DNA of 64,000 bases from Burkholderiales bacterium (GTDB taxonomy: Bacteria > Pseudomonadota > Gammaproteobacteria > Burkholderiales > Burkholderiaceae_E): the NCBI GenBank assembly GCA_026399835.1, contig JAPLQE010000069.1, positions 81,335 through 145,334 on the forward strand, read 5' to 3'. Position numbers and translations under genes: made by a program. Below, piece after piece: positions 10,539 to 18,031 of this stretch. The notes under the pieces are model-generated. The model did not search any database, had not been told where the DNA came from, and saw only the letters and a list, made by a program, of their open reading frames with translations. Positions within the stretch are counted from its first letter, which is position 1. Each line of letters opens with the position of its first letter.

Positions 10539-10569
10539 GGCTAGAGGATTGTCCTACGTTAGCCCGCGA

Positions 10570-11703
10570 TTATAGCTTGCCGGCAACGAATTCGACGAGC
10601 CGGGCGGCGAGGTCGCGCCGCCGGGCCGCGTTCCGGGCCCAGCGCGCGGCGGCTTCGCGCAGTGCGGGCAGCGCTGGCAGCAGGCGATCGAGGGCTGCCG
10701 GCAGCCTGCCGGGATCGGCGGCCAGGGCCTCGGGGGCGGCGTTCCAGGCAAGCGACGTCTCGGTCAGTGCCGCCGCGGGCTCGGGACCCGGAGCGGCCGC
10801 CGCGCACCAGCCCTCGACGAACGCCCGGACCTTCGGCAGGTGCGCGTCTTCGGCCTGCCGGTAGGCCTGCCAGACCATCGGGCGCTGCGCCCATAGCCCA
10901 CGCACGAACGACTCCTCGCCGCGCACGAAGTTCAGCGTGCTGCTCCACAGCAGCCGGTCGTAGTCGGCCTGCGGCACGAACGGCACCGGTACTGCCAGCG
11001 GATGGCCGGCTGCGGCTGGGGCCACGCCCGCGGGTACCAGCACGCGCCAGCCTTCATCCCGCGCGGCGAGCGCGTCGAGGAGGGCCAGGGCGGGTGCGTC
11101 CGGATAGCAGAAGAGCGAGGCGATCGGCTCGCCGGGGCGCGCTGCGACGCCGATCGAGGCGAGGAAGACGCCGCGGGCCGCGTCGTCGAACGCATCGTGG
11201 CGCGCGAGCAGATCGGACTCGCGCAGCAGCCCGCCGGTGGACGCGTCGAATCCGGGAAAGAAGAAGTGCTCGACCAGTCCGTCGGACTTCGGCGAGGGCA
11301 GGCCGTGGTGCGAGCGCACCCAGCCTTCGGCGGACAGGTACTCGAGGTCGACCCAGACCGGCCGGCGCGCGCCCATCGCGGCACGGTAGCCCGCGGGCAG
11401 GGTGCAGCCGAGGGCGCCGATGACGACGTCGGCGACCTCTTCTGCATCCGGGGCCGAGAGCCGAGTATCCGCCTCGTGCCAGGCCTCGATCCGTACGCCG
11501 TCGAGCACCGTGCCTGCGGCGGCGCCCGGCTGCAGCGCCCGCAGCGTCGAGAGGTCGTCGATCCAGAGACGCACCTGAAGGCCGTGCTCGCGCACGAGCT
11601 GGCGTGCGAGCCGCCAGCAGAAGCCCGCGTCGCCGTAGTTGTCGACGACACGGCAGAAGACGTCCCAGCGGGTGCCGCGCACGCGTCGGTCCCGATCGCT
11701 CAT
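10570..11703 (-). CDS. earP: EF-P arginine rhamnosyltransferase EarP
   Basis: EarP (DUF2331 family) transfers rhamnose from dTDP-L-rhamnose to Arg32 of EF-P. This 377-residue protein shows the family's N-terminal catalytic segment WDVFCRVVDNYGDAGFCWRL with its two key Asp residues, an FFFPGF segment and the nucleotide-sugar-binding motif RGEES in the C-terminal lobe (about residue 265). The next gene in the same direction is efp with Arg32, which confirms the assignment by context. The LEA lipoprotein gene ends 41 bases upstream in the same direction. Confidence 0.95.
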   Translation of the reverse strand: MSDRDRRVRGTRWDVFCRVVDNYGDAGFCWRLARQLVREHGLQVRLWIDDLSTLRALQPGAAAGTVLDGVRIEAWHEADTRLSAPDAEEVADVVIGALGCTLPAGYRAAMGARRPVWVDLEYLSAEGWVRSHHGLPSPKSDGLVEHFFFPGFDASTGGLLRESDLLARHDAFDDAARGVFLASIGVAARPGEPIASLFCYPDAPALALLDALAARDEGWRVLVPAGVAPAAAGHPLAVPVPFVPQADYDRLLWSSTLNFVRGEESFVRGLWAQRPMVWQAYRQAEDAHLPKVRAFVEGWCAAAAPGPEPAAALTETSLAWNAAPEALAADPGRLPAALDRLLPALPALREAAARWARNAARRRDLAARLVEFVAGKL

Positions 11704-11744
11704 GGGACGGGCGGCGATGACGCGCGAGGGGGTTGCGCGGGCAT

Positions 11745-12275
11745 TCAGCCCCGCAGCAGCAGCTCGCGCAGGCGTCGCAGGCTGCTGGCGTCGCCGCGCC
11801 GCGAGAACGGCAGCGGGAGCGGGGAGGCGCCCCAGTTGACCGTTCCCTTGAGCTCCCAGACGGTTTCCGGAAGTGGTCCGGCCACCAGCCGAGCGATCAC
11901 GGCGCGCAGGTCGGCGGTGGCGACGTCGAGGGCCAGCGGCAGCTCCTTGGCGCCGCCCGCAGGCAGCACGAAGCGCTGCTCGGCGACCTTGCCCAGCGCG
12001 AGCGGCCGACCGAGGATCGCCAGATCGAAGTACAGATTCGAGAGCGGGATGTCGATCGTGTTCGGGTTCTGCGTCGCGATGCGCACCGTGAAGCGCACGC
12101 GCTCGGCGGTGACCGAGTCGACGGCAAGGTCCGAGAATGCGACCGTCGGGGGCTTGAGGTCAGCCGGCGGCAGCAGCGAGCCGCAGGCGGCCGTGCCCAC
12201 GCCCGCGGACCCGACGGCCAGCAGCGCACCGAGCGTGCGGCGGCGGGCCGGGGAACGCGCACGGGTGCGGTCCAC
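11745..12275 (-). CDS. LEA type 2 family lipoprotein, probably Tat-exported
   Basis: This 176-residue protein has an Arg-rich N-terminus (ARRRTLGALL), a hydrophobic stretch and a lipobox-like TAAC near residue 32, followed by a LEA14-type beta-sandwich (PPTVAFSDLAVDS..., with NPNTIDIPLSNLYFDL typical of the fold). It is probably an envelope lipoprotein; the substrate is unknown. The GTG start at 12275 lies two bases after the stop of the aminotransferase gene, with GAGG inside that gene's end, so the genes are translationally coupled. The -3 residue of the lipobox (Thr) is not ideal. Confidence 0.75.
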   Translation of the reverse strand: MDRTRARSPARRRTLGALLAVGSAGVGTAACGSLLPPADLKPPTVAFSDLAVDSVTAERVRFTVRIATQNPNTIDIPLSNLYFDLAILGRPLALGKVAEQRFVLPAGGAKELPLALDVATADLRAVIARLVAGPLPETVWELKGTVNWGASPLPLPFSRRGDASSLRRLRELLLRG

Positions 12276-12277
12276 CG

Positions 12278-13444
12278 CTAGAGCCTCGAGAGCCGCTCGA
12301 GCGCGAGCCCGAGCGTCTCGTCCTTCTTCGCGAAGCAGAAGCGCACGATGCCGTGCTCGACCGGCTCGGCGTAGAACGCCGACAGCGGGATCGCGGCGAC
12401 GCCGATCTCGGTGGTCAGCCACTTTGCGAACTCGGCCTCGGGCAGATCCGAGATCGCGGTGTAGTCGACCATCTGGAAGTAGGTGCCCTGGCCGGGGTAC
12501 AGGCGGAACCGCGTGTGGGCGAGGCCGGCACGGAACAGGTCGCGCTTGCGCTGGTAGAAGGCGCCGAGCTCGAGGTAGGGCGCGGGGTCGGCCATGTAGG
12601 CCGCCAGGCCGTGCTGCACCGGCGTGTTGACGGTGAACACGTTGAACTGGTGGACCTTGCGGAACTCGGCCGACAGGGCCGCGGGCGCGGCGCAGTAGGC
12701 GACCTTCCAGCCGGTCACGTGATAGGTCTTGCCGAACGAGGACACCACGAAGCTGCGCTCGGCCAGCGCCGGATAGCTGCATGCCGAGCGGTGCGGCTCG
12801 CCGTCGAACACCATGTGCTCGTAGACCTCGTCCGAGATCACGAACAGCCCGCGGTCGACCGCGATCGACTCGAGCCGGCGCATGTCGGCGTCCGACATCG
12901 TCTGGCCGCTGGGGTTGTGCGGCGAATTGACCAGGATCGCGCGGGTGCGCGGCGTGACCGCAGCCTCGATGCCGTCCCAGTCGACACGGAAATCCGCAGT
13001 CATCCCGACGCGCACCGCCACGCCGCCGGTGAGCTCGATGTTCGGGATGTAGCTGTCGTAGGACGGCTCGACGACGATGACCTCGTCGCCCGGCCGAACC
13101 AGCGCGAGGATGGCCGTGAAGATCGCCTGCGTGGCGCCCGCGGTGACGGTGATCTCGGTGTCGGCGTCGTAGCGGCGGCCGTACAGGCGTGCGACCTTGT
13201 CGGCGATCGCGCGGCGCAGCGCCGGGACGCCGGCCATCGGCGGGTACTGGTTGTGTCCGGCGCGCATCGCGTCGGCGACCGCGTCGACCAGCCTCGGATC
13301 GCAGTCGAAGTCGGGGAAACCCTGGCCGAGATTGACCGCGCCGCGCTCGGCGGCAAGGGCCGACATCACGGTGAAGATCGTCGTGCCCACCTTGGGCATC
13401 TTGGTCTCGAGGACCGGGGCAGGCGGCGTTCCGGGTGCGTTCAT
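12278..13444 (-). CDS. Methionine aminotransferase-like PLP enzyme (class I, YbdL/KAT family)
   Basis: This 388-residue class I/II aminotransferase has NLGQGFPDF near the N-terminus, NSPHNPSGQ for cofactor binding, ISDEVYEHM, the Schiff-base Lys in SSFGKTYHVTGWK and RFCFAK near the C-terminus (substrate-carboxylate Arg). The nearest characterised families are methionine aminotransferase (YbdL) and kynurenine aminotransferase; the last step of methionine salvage is a plausible role. It overlaps the PIN gene upstream by ATGA (13441-13444) and is followed by the LEA lipoprotein gene. Confidence 0.87.
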   Translation of the reverse strand: MNAPGTPPAPVLETKMPKVGTTIFTVMSALAAERGAVNLGQGFPDFDCDPRLVDAVADAMRAGHNQYPPMAGVPALRRAIADKVARLYGRRYDADTEITVTAGATQAIFTAILALVRPGDEVIVVEPSYDSYIPNIELTGGVAVRVGMTADFRVDWDGIEAAVTPRTRAILVNSPHNPSGQTMSDADMRRLESIAVDRGLFVISDEVYEHMVFDGEPHRSACSYPALAERSFVVSSFGKTYHVTGWKVAYCAAPAALSAEFRKVHQFNVFTVNTPVQHGLAAYMADPAPYLELGAFYQRKRDLFRAGLAHTRFRLYPGQGTYFQMVDYTAISDLPEAEFAKWLTTEIGVAAIPLSAFYAEPVEHGIVRFCFAKKDETLGLALERLSRL

Positions 13445-13899
13445 GGTCGTGCGGGAGGTGTCATGTCGATTATAGGCGGGGGCATCTGGGCCGCCCGCCA
13501 GTCCTCGGGGGTGCCGATCCGGATCGCGAAGCGGCGCTGCGCGATCCGGCGCAGCCGCAGCAGCGCCTTGTCGCGCGAGACCAGCCAGTCGACGCGCAGG
13601 GCCACCGCGAGGTCGATGAACATCCGGTCGTCCGGGTCGCTGCAGGGCAGGCGGCAGTCCGCGGCGGGCGCGTGCAGCACGACGGCGGCGCGCTGTCGCT
13701 CGCAGGCGGCGCCCTGCGCCGCGGCATCGAGCCCGAAGTGCGGACGCCTCACGACCGCGGCGAACTCGTCGAGCATCGGCGCGGTGGCGTGCAGCCGCAC
13801 GAGGCCGGTGTCGACCGCGTGCCCGAGCGGCGCCAGGCGGGCGTCGTCGAACACGAGCCAGTCGAGCCACACGTTGGTGTCCAGGATCAGCGTCGTCAT
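13441..13899 (-). CDS. PIN-domain protein (putative toxin component, COG1569-like)
   Basis: This 152-residue PIN-fold ribonuclease candidate has acidic active-site residues visible in LILDTNVWLDWL (Asp near residue 7), MLDEFAAVV and DPDDRMFIDLAVAL. The SRDKALLRL segment is typical of the family. No antitoxin gene is adjacent: upstream is the divergent yaaA, downstream the aminotransferase gene, with ATGA overlap. It may therefore be a housekeeping RNase of the family rather than half of a toxin-antitoxin pair. Confidence 0.82.
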   Translation of the reverse strand: MTTLILDTNVWLDWLVFDDARLAPLGHAVDTGLVRLHATAPMLDEFAAVVRRPHFGLDAAAQGAACERQRAAVVLHAPAADCRLPCSDPDDRMFIDLAVALRVDWLVSRDKALLRLRRIAQRRFAIRIGTPEDWRAAQMPPPIIDMTPPARP

Positions 13900-13917
13900 G
13901 GCCTTTGCGCCCGCCCC

Positions 13918-13923
13918 TATAAT
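13918..13923 (+). promoter_or_regulatory. Perfect TATAAT -10 box for yaaA
   Basis: TATAAT lies 41 bases before the yaaA start in the 65-base divergent spacer to the PIN gene. No clear -35 hexamer is seen at 17 bp spacing. Confidence 0.55.
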
Positions 13924-13964
13924 GCCGCCGCCCGTGTTCCGGGCATCCACCAGGACCCGCTCGC

Positions 13965-14753
13965 ATGCTGATCGTGCTGTCGCCCGCCAAGACGCTCGAC
14001 TACGCGTCTCCGATCGTCGACGTCGCGCCGACGAAGCCCGAGTATTCGGCCGACGCGAAGCGCCTCGTCACGCGGCTGCGCGAGCTGTCGCCGGCCCAGG
14101 TCGCGTCGCTGATGGACCTGAGCGATCCGCTCGCCGCCCTGAACGTGGCGCGCTATGCCGCCTACCGCGTCGCGCCGAAGCCGGCCGACGTGCGCCCGGC
14201 GGTGCTCGCGTTCGACGGCGACGTCTACGACGGGCTCGGTGCGCGTGCGCTCGACGCCGATGCGCTCGCGTTCGCTCAGCGGCACCTGCGGATCCTGTCG
14301 GGCCTGTACGGCGTGCTGCGCCCGCTCGACGCGATGCAGCCCCACCGGCTGGAGATGGGTACGCGCCTGGAGAACGAGCGCGGACGCGACCTGTATGCCT
14401 TCTGGGGCGATCGCCCCGCCAGGACGCTGCGGCGTGCGCTGCGCGAGGCCGGCGGCGGCACGCTGGTCAACCTGGCGTCGGAGGAGTACTTCCGGGCGGT
14501 CGACGTCGCGGCGCTGCGCGCACCGGTCGTGCAGCCGGTCTTCCAGGACCGCCGTGGCGATGCCTGGAAGGTGATCTCGTTCAACGCGAAGCGCGCGCGC
14601 GGTGCGATGACCCGGTGGGCGATCGAGCGGCGCATCGATGCGCCGGAGGCACTGAAGGCCTTCGACGCCGACGGCTGGGCGTTCGATGAGCGGGCCTCGG
14701 ACCCGCGTACCTGGGTGTTCAGGCGCGACGCCGGCCGAGGCGACGCCGACTGA
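13965..14753 (+). CDS. yaaA: Peroxide stress protein YaaA (DUF328)
   Basis: YaaA lowers free iron and protects DNA during peroxide stress; in E. coli it belongs to the OxyR response. The 262-residue length is normal. Family landmarks are the N-terminal MLIVLSPAKTLDY, the FDGDVYDGL segment, LRILSGLYGVLRPLD, NLASEEYF and the basic FNAKRARGAM. It is divergent from the PIN gene with a consensus -10 box between them, and convergent with the OmpA-like gene. Confidence 0.95.
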   Translation: MLIVLSPAKTLDYASPIVDVAPTKPEYSADAKRLVTRLRELSPAQVASLMDLSDPLAALNVARYAAYRVAPKPADVRPAVLAFDGDVYDGLGARALDADALAFAQRHLRILSGLYGVLRPLDAMQPHRLEMGTRLENERGRDLYAFWGDRPARTLRRALREAGGGTLVNLASEEYFRAVDVAALRAPVVQPVFQDRRGDAWKVISFNAKRARGAMTRWAIERRIDAPEALKAFDADGWAFDERASDPRTWVFRRDAGRGDAD

Positions 14754-14832
14754 CGGGGCCGCGCGCGGCGCGGCGCAGCCGTCCCGCTGGCCTCGGCCCG
14801 CACCAGGTCGTGGCCAGGGCCCGACCGGAGGC

Positions 14833-15288
14833 TTACTCGACCGTGGCTTCGACGCGGCGCGCCTCACGGTCGTTGCCGTCGCCCTGGGCTTCCTGGGGCT
14901 TGCGAAGCGTGATGCGCGTATCGGCGACGCCGGCCGCGCCCAGCGCGTCACGGACGGCGAAGGCGCGCTGCTTGGCGAGCTCCGCGTTCTGCTCCGGATT
15001 GCCGGTCTTGTCGTGGTACCCCGAGATCGCGATGCGGGCCGCGGCGTTCGCCTTCAGTGCGTCGACGACCGGCGCCAGTGCGGCAGCGCCATCGGCGGGC
15101 AGGGCGGTGACGCCGCTGTCGAAGTAGACCTTCGCGACGAGCGGGGTCGAGGCGGGCGCTGCGGTGGCCGGTGCCTCGCTGCCGGCGTTCAGGCCGACCA
15201 CGCCGGCCAGCAGCGCGATCGTCACCGACAGGGCGACGGCGATGCCGAGGATCCAGCCGATGAGGGTGTTGTCGCTGTCGTCTTCCAT
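14833..15288 (-). CDS. OmpA-family domain protein with an N-terminal membrane anchor
   Basis: This 151-residue protein has one transmembrane helix at about residues 9-33 (LIGWILGIAVALSV...), a short Ala/Pro-rich linker, and a peptidoglycan-binding OmpA/MotB-like domain. That domain has VYFDSGVTALPADG, the segment ISGYHDKTGN and QRAFAVRDAL. It would be an inner-membrane protein gripping the cell wall. The start at 15288 has GGAAG upstream. It is last in the DUF3460-scpA-murB operon, so cell-wall context fits. Confidence 0.85.
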   Translation of the reverse strand: MEDDSDNTLIGWILGIAVALSVTIALLAGVVGLNAGSEAPATAAPASTPLVAKVYFDSGVTALPADGAAALAPVVDALKANAAARIAISGYHDKTGNPEQNAELAKQRAFAVRDALGAAGVADTRITLRKPQEAQGDGNDREARRVEATVE

Positions 15289-15336
15289 GGTCGTCTTCCG
15301 CGAGCGGCCCGAAGGCTCAGGATGCAAAGCCCTCGA

Positions 15337-16374
15337 TTATAGACGCGCCGGCCCGACCACGACCGGTTCGGGCTCGAGCTCGACGCCGAAGCGCGCGCCG
15401 ACCGAGTCGCGGATCCGGCGGGCGAGCGCGAGCAGCGCGGCGCCGCTCGCCTGTCCGTGGTTGACCAGCACCAGCGCATGGGCGGCGTGCACGCCGGCAT
15501 CGCCCTCCCGGTGGCCCTTCCAGCCGCAGCGCTCGATCATCCAGGCCGCAGACAGCTTCACGCGCTCGCCGGCCGGCCAGGCGGGCAGCCCCGGCTCGCG
15601 TGAAGCCAGGGCCTGCGCCTGCGCCGGATCGACCAGCGGGTTCTTGAAGAAGCTGCCCGCATTGCCCAGCACCGCTGGATCGGGCAGCTTGCGCCGGCGG
15701 ATGGCGCTGACCGCGTCCGCGACGTCGACCGGGCCCGGATCGCCGCGGCCGGCCCGCGCCAGCTCGTCCCGGATCTCGCCGTAGTCCAGCCGCAGCCGGG
15801 GGCGGCGGGACAGCCGGTAGCGCACTGCCGTCACCAGCCAGCGCCCGGCATCCGGGCCCTTGAAGACGCTGTCGCGATAGCCGAAGGCGCAGTCGGCAGC
15901 GTCGAAGCGGCGCGCAGCGCCGGTGTGCAGCTCGAGCGCATCGAGCGAGTCGAAGGCCTCGCGCTGCTCGACGCCGTAAGCCCCGATGTTCTGGATCGGG
16001 GCGGCGCCCGTCGTGCCGGGGATGAGCGCGAGGTTCTCCAGCCCGAAGGCCCCCTGCGCGAGGCTCCAGCGCACCAGGCCGTCCCAGGGCTCGCCGGCGC
16101 CTGCTTCCACCAGCACCGACTCGCCGTCGTTCGCGACGATGCGCCGGCCGGGCAGGGCGACCTGCAACACCGGCTGCTCGAGATCGCCGGTGATCAGCAG
16201 GTTGCTGCCCGCGCCCAGCACCAGCGGCTCGCCGCCGGCCTCGTCGCGCAGCGCGCGCAGCACGGACGGCAGGGCATCGGGCGTGTCCACGCGCCACAGC
16301 ACGCGGGCGCGGGCGTCGATGCCGAAGGTGTTCAGCGCGCGCAGCGGCGCGTCGGCGACGCGGACGGCCGCCAC
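15337..16374 (-). CDS. murB: UDP-N-acetylmuramate dehydrogenase
   Basis: MurB is the FAD-dependent enzyme that reduces UDP-GlcNAc-enolpyruvate to UDP-MurNAc in peptidoglycan synthesis. The 345-residue length and organisation are of type I. Visible are NTFGIDARA at the N-terminus, the FAD loop LGAGSNLLI, IPGTTGAAPIQNIGAYG, the FGYRDSVFK active-site strand and GNAGSFFKNP carrying the catalytic Ser. It begins two bases after the scpA stop. Confidence 0.96.
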   Translation of the reverse strand: MAAVRVADAPLRALNTFGIDARARVLWRVDTPDALPSVLRALRDEAGGEPLVLGAGSNLLITGDLEQPVLQVALPGRRIVANDGESVLVEAGAGEPWDGLVRWSLAQGAFGLENLALIPGTTGAAPIQNIGAYGVEQREAFDSLDALELHTGAARRFDAADCAFGYRDSVFKGPDAGRWLVTAVRYRLSRRPRLRLDYGEIRDELARAGRGDPGPVDVADAVSAIRRRKLPDPAVLGNAGSFFKNPLVDPAQAQALASREPGLPAWPAGERVKLSAAWMIERCGWKGHREGDAGVHAAHALVLVNHGQASGAALLALARRIRDSVGARFGVELEPEPVVVGPARL

Positions 16375-16376
16375 GG

Positions 16377-17264
16377 TCAGCTCGGCGAGTAGGCGAGCCG
16401 AACGTAGATCGGCGCGTAGGCGGCGGCCTGCGTGATCTCGATCAGCGATTCCTTGGCCAGCTCGAGCAGCGCGATGAAGGTGACCACCACCACCGGCACC
16501 CCGCGCGTCGGATCGAACATCTCCTCGAACTCGGCGAAGCGGCGGTCCTGCAGCGTGCGCAGCACGATCGTCATGTGCTCGCGCACCGACAGCGCCTCGC
16601 GGCTGATCCGATGGTGCTGGACGAGCTTGGCGCGGCGCAGGATGTCCGCCCAGGCGCTGCGCAGGTCGACGACGTTCACCTCGGGCAGCTGCACGTCGAT
16701 GGTCTGCTCGAGCAGCACCTGCGCACGCAGGAAGTCCCGTCCGACCTGCGGGATGCGGTCGATCTGCAGCGCGCCGAGCTTGATGCGCTCGTACTCGAGC
16801 AGGCGCCGCGCGAGCTCGGCGCGCGGATCCTCGACCTCCTCGCCGGTATCGGCGCGGCGCACCGGCAGCAGCATCCGCGACTTGATGTCGATGAGCAGCG
16901 CCGCCATCAGCAGGTAGTCGCCTGCGAGCTCTAGGTTGCTGCGGCGGATCTCCTCGATGTAGCCGAGGTACTGCCGGGTCACCTCGGCGAGCGGGATGTC
17001 GAGGATGTTGAAGTTCTGCTTGCGGATCAGGTAGAGCAGCAGGTCCAGCGGACCCTCGAAGCTCTCGAGGAACACCTCCAGCGCATCGGGCGGGATGTAC
17101 AGGTCCTGCGGCAGGCGGTGCAGCGGCTCGCCGTGGATGCGGGCGAAGACCAGCTCGGCCTGGAGAGCCACGCCACCGGCGGCCACGGCGGCCACGGTGG
17201 CCGGGTCCGGCACGGCGCTCGGGACGGGCGTCGCATCCGCCGGCACGGCGGCGTCGGCGCTCAC
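16377..17264 (-). CDS. scpA: Segregation and condensation protein ScpA
   Basis: ScpA is the kleisin subunit that bridges SMC heads with ScpB in chromosome condensation. The 295-residue protein has an Ala/Pro-rich N-terminal extension (about residues 1-55), then the conserved FEGPLDLLLYLIRKQNFNIL, a helical middle and a C-terminal winged helix (VVVTFIALLELAKESLIEI). The N-terminal extension is longer than in Bacillus but common in betaproteobacteria. It is second in the DUF3460-scpA-murB-OmpA-like operon. Confidence 0.94.
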   Translation of the reverse strand: MSADAAVPADATPVPSAVPDPATVAAVAAGGVALQAELVFARIHGEPLHRLPQDLYIPPDALEVFLESFEGPLDLLLYLIRKQNFNILDIPLAEVTRQYLGYIEEIRRSNLELAGDYLLMAALLIDIKSRMLLPVRRADTGEEVEDPRAELARRLLEYERIKLGALQIDRIPQVGRDFLRAQVLLEQTIDVQLPEVNVVDLRSAWADILRRAKLVQHHRISREALSVREHMTIVLRTLQDRRFAEFEEMFDPTRGVPVVVVTFIALLELAKESLIEITQAAAYAPIYVRLAYSPS

Positions 17265-17268
17265 GCGA

Positions 17269-17460
17269 TCAGGACTCGGTCTGGTACGGGTACGGTTTCT
17301 GCGGGACCTTCGCGTCCCGCCAGCGGCGGGTCTGCTCGAGGTCGACCGGCTCCTTGTCCCACCAGATCGCGCGCCCCTTCTGCTGCTCGGCGTCGAGGTG
17401 CGGGCGCTCCTGCTTGAGCTGCTTGATGAACTGCGTGATGTCGGATTCGTACGCGGCCAT
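17269..17460 (-). CDS. DUF3460 family small protein
   Basis: This is a 63-residue soluble protein of the betaproteobacterial DUF3460 family. Landmarks are YESDITQFIKQLK, QKGRAIWWDKEP and the C-terminal RVPQKPY-type ending (here KVPQKPYPYQ). The function is unknown. It leads the scpA-murB operon, ending four bases before scpA. Confidence 0.88.
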   Translation of the reverse strand: MAAYESDITQFIKQLKQERPHLDAEQQKGRAIWWDKEPVDLEQTRRWRDAKVPQKPYPYQTES

Positions 17461-17524
17461 GGCGGCGGTCCAGCAAGGGGTAAACGCGGTATTTTACGAC
17501 AACCCGCCCAACTGGAGACCGACG

Positions 17525-18031
17525 ATGCACGAGCCGACCCGCCGGACGGTGCTGGCCGCGATCGCGCTGGCGAGCGCCGCGGCCATCGCCGGCTGCGACT
17601 ACGTGGCGCAGAAGAGGCTCATCGCCGGCCAGCATTCCGAGCACGACGTGCGGGCGCTGATGGGCGTGCCCACGATGGTGTGGGACCGCGCCGACGGCGC
17701 GAAGGAGTGGGACTACGTGCGGGCGCCGCAGGGCACCGAGACGATCCGCGTGACGATCGGGGCCGACGGCCGCTTCCAGGGCATGGAGAACATCCTGACG
17801 CAGGCCCAGTTCGCCAAGGCCCGTCCGGGCATGAGCGGCGAGGCGCTGACGCGGCTGCTGTCCAGGCCCACGCAGGTCGAGCAGTACCCGCTCAAGCCCG
17901 AGGTGGTCTGGAGCTGGCGCTGGCAGGACGGCAACTCGAAGCGGCGCTTCAATGCCCATTTCGACCCGGCCACCGGACGGGCGGCGCGGTTCACCTTCAC
18001 CGAGGATCCGCAGGAGCAGCCGGGGGCCTGA
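17525..18031 (+). CDS. SmpA/OmlA (BamE-fold)-like lipoprotein
   Basis: This 168-residue outer-membrane lipoprotein candidate has signal peptide TRRTVLAAIALASAAA and lipobox AIAGC (Cys near residue 23). The mature part has two repeated SmpA-like units: GQHSEHDVRALMGVPTMVWD and GMSGEALTRLLSRPTQVEQY, each the short helix before a beta-hairpin typical of BamE/OmlA folds. The start at 17525 has GGAGA nine bases upstream. Its last 35 bases overlap tail to tail with the SulP gene. Confidence 0.85.
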   Translation: MHEPTRRTVLAAIALASAAAIAGCDYVAQKRLIAGQHSEHDVRALMGVPTMVWDRADGAKEWDYVRAPQGTETIRVTIGADGRFQGMENILTQAQFAKARPGMSGEALTRLLSRPTQVEQYPLKPEVVWSWRWQDGNSKRRFNAHFDPATGRAARFTFTEDPQEQPGA

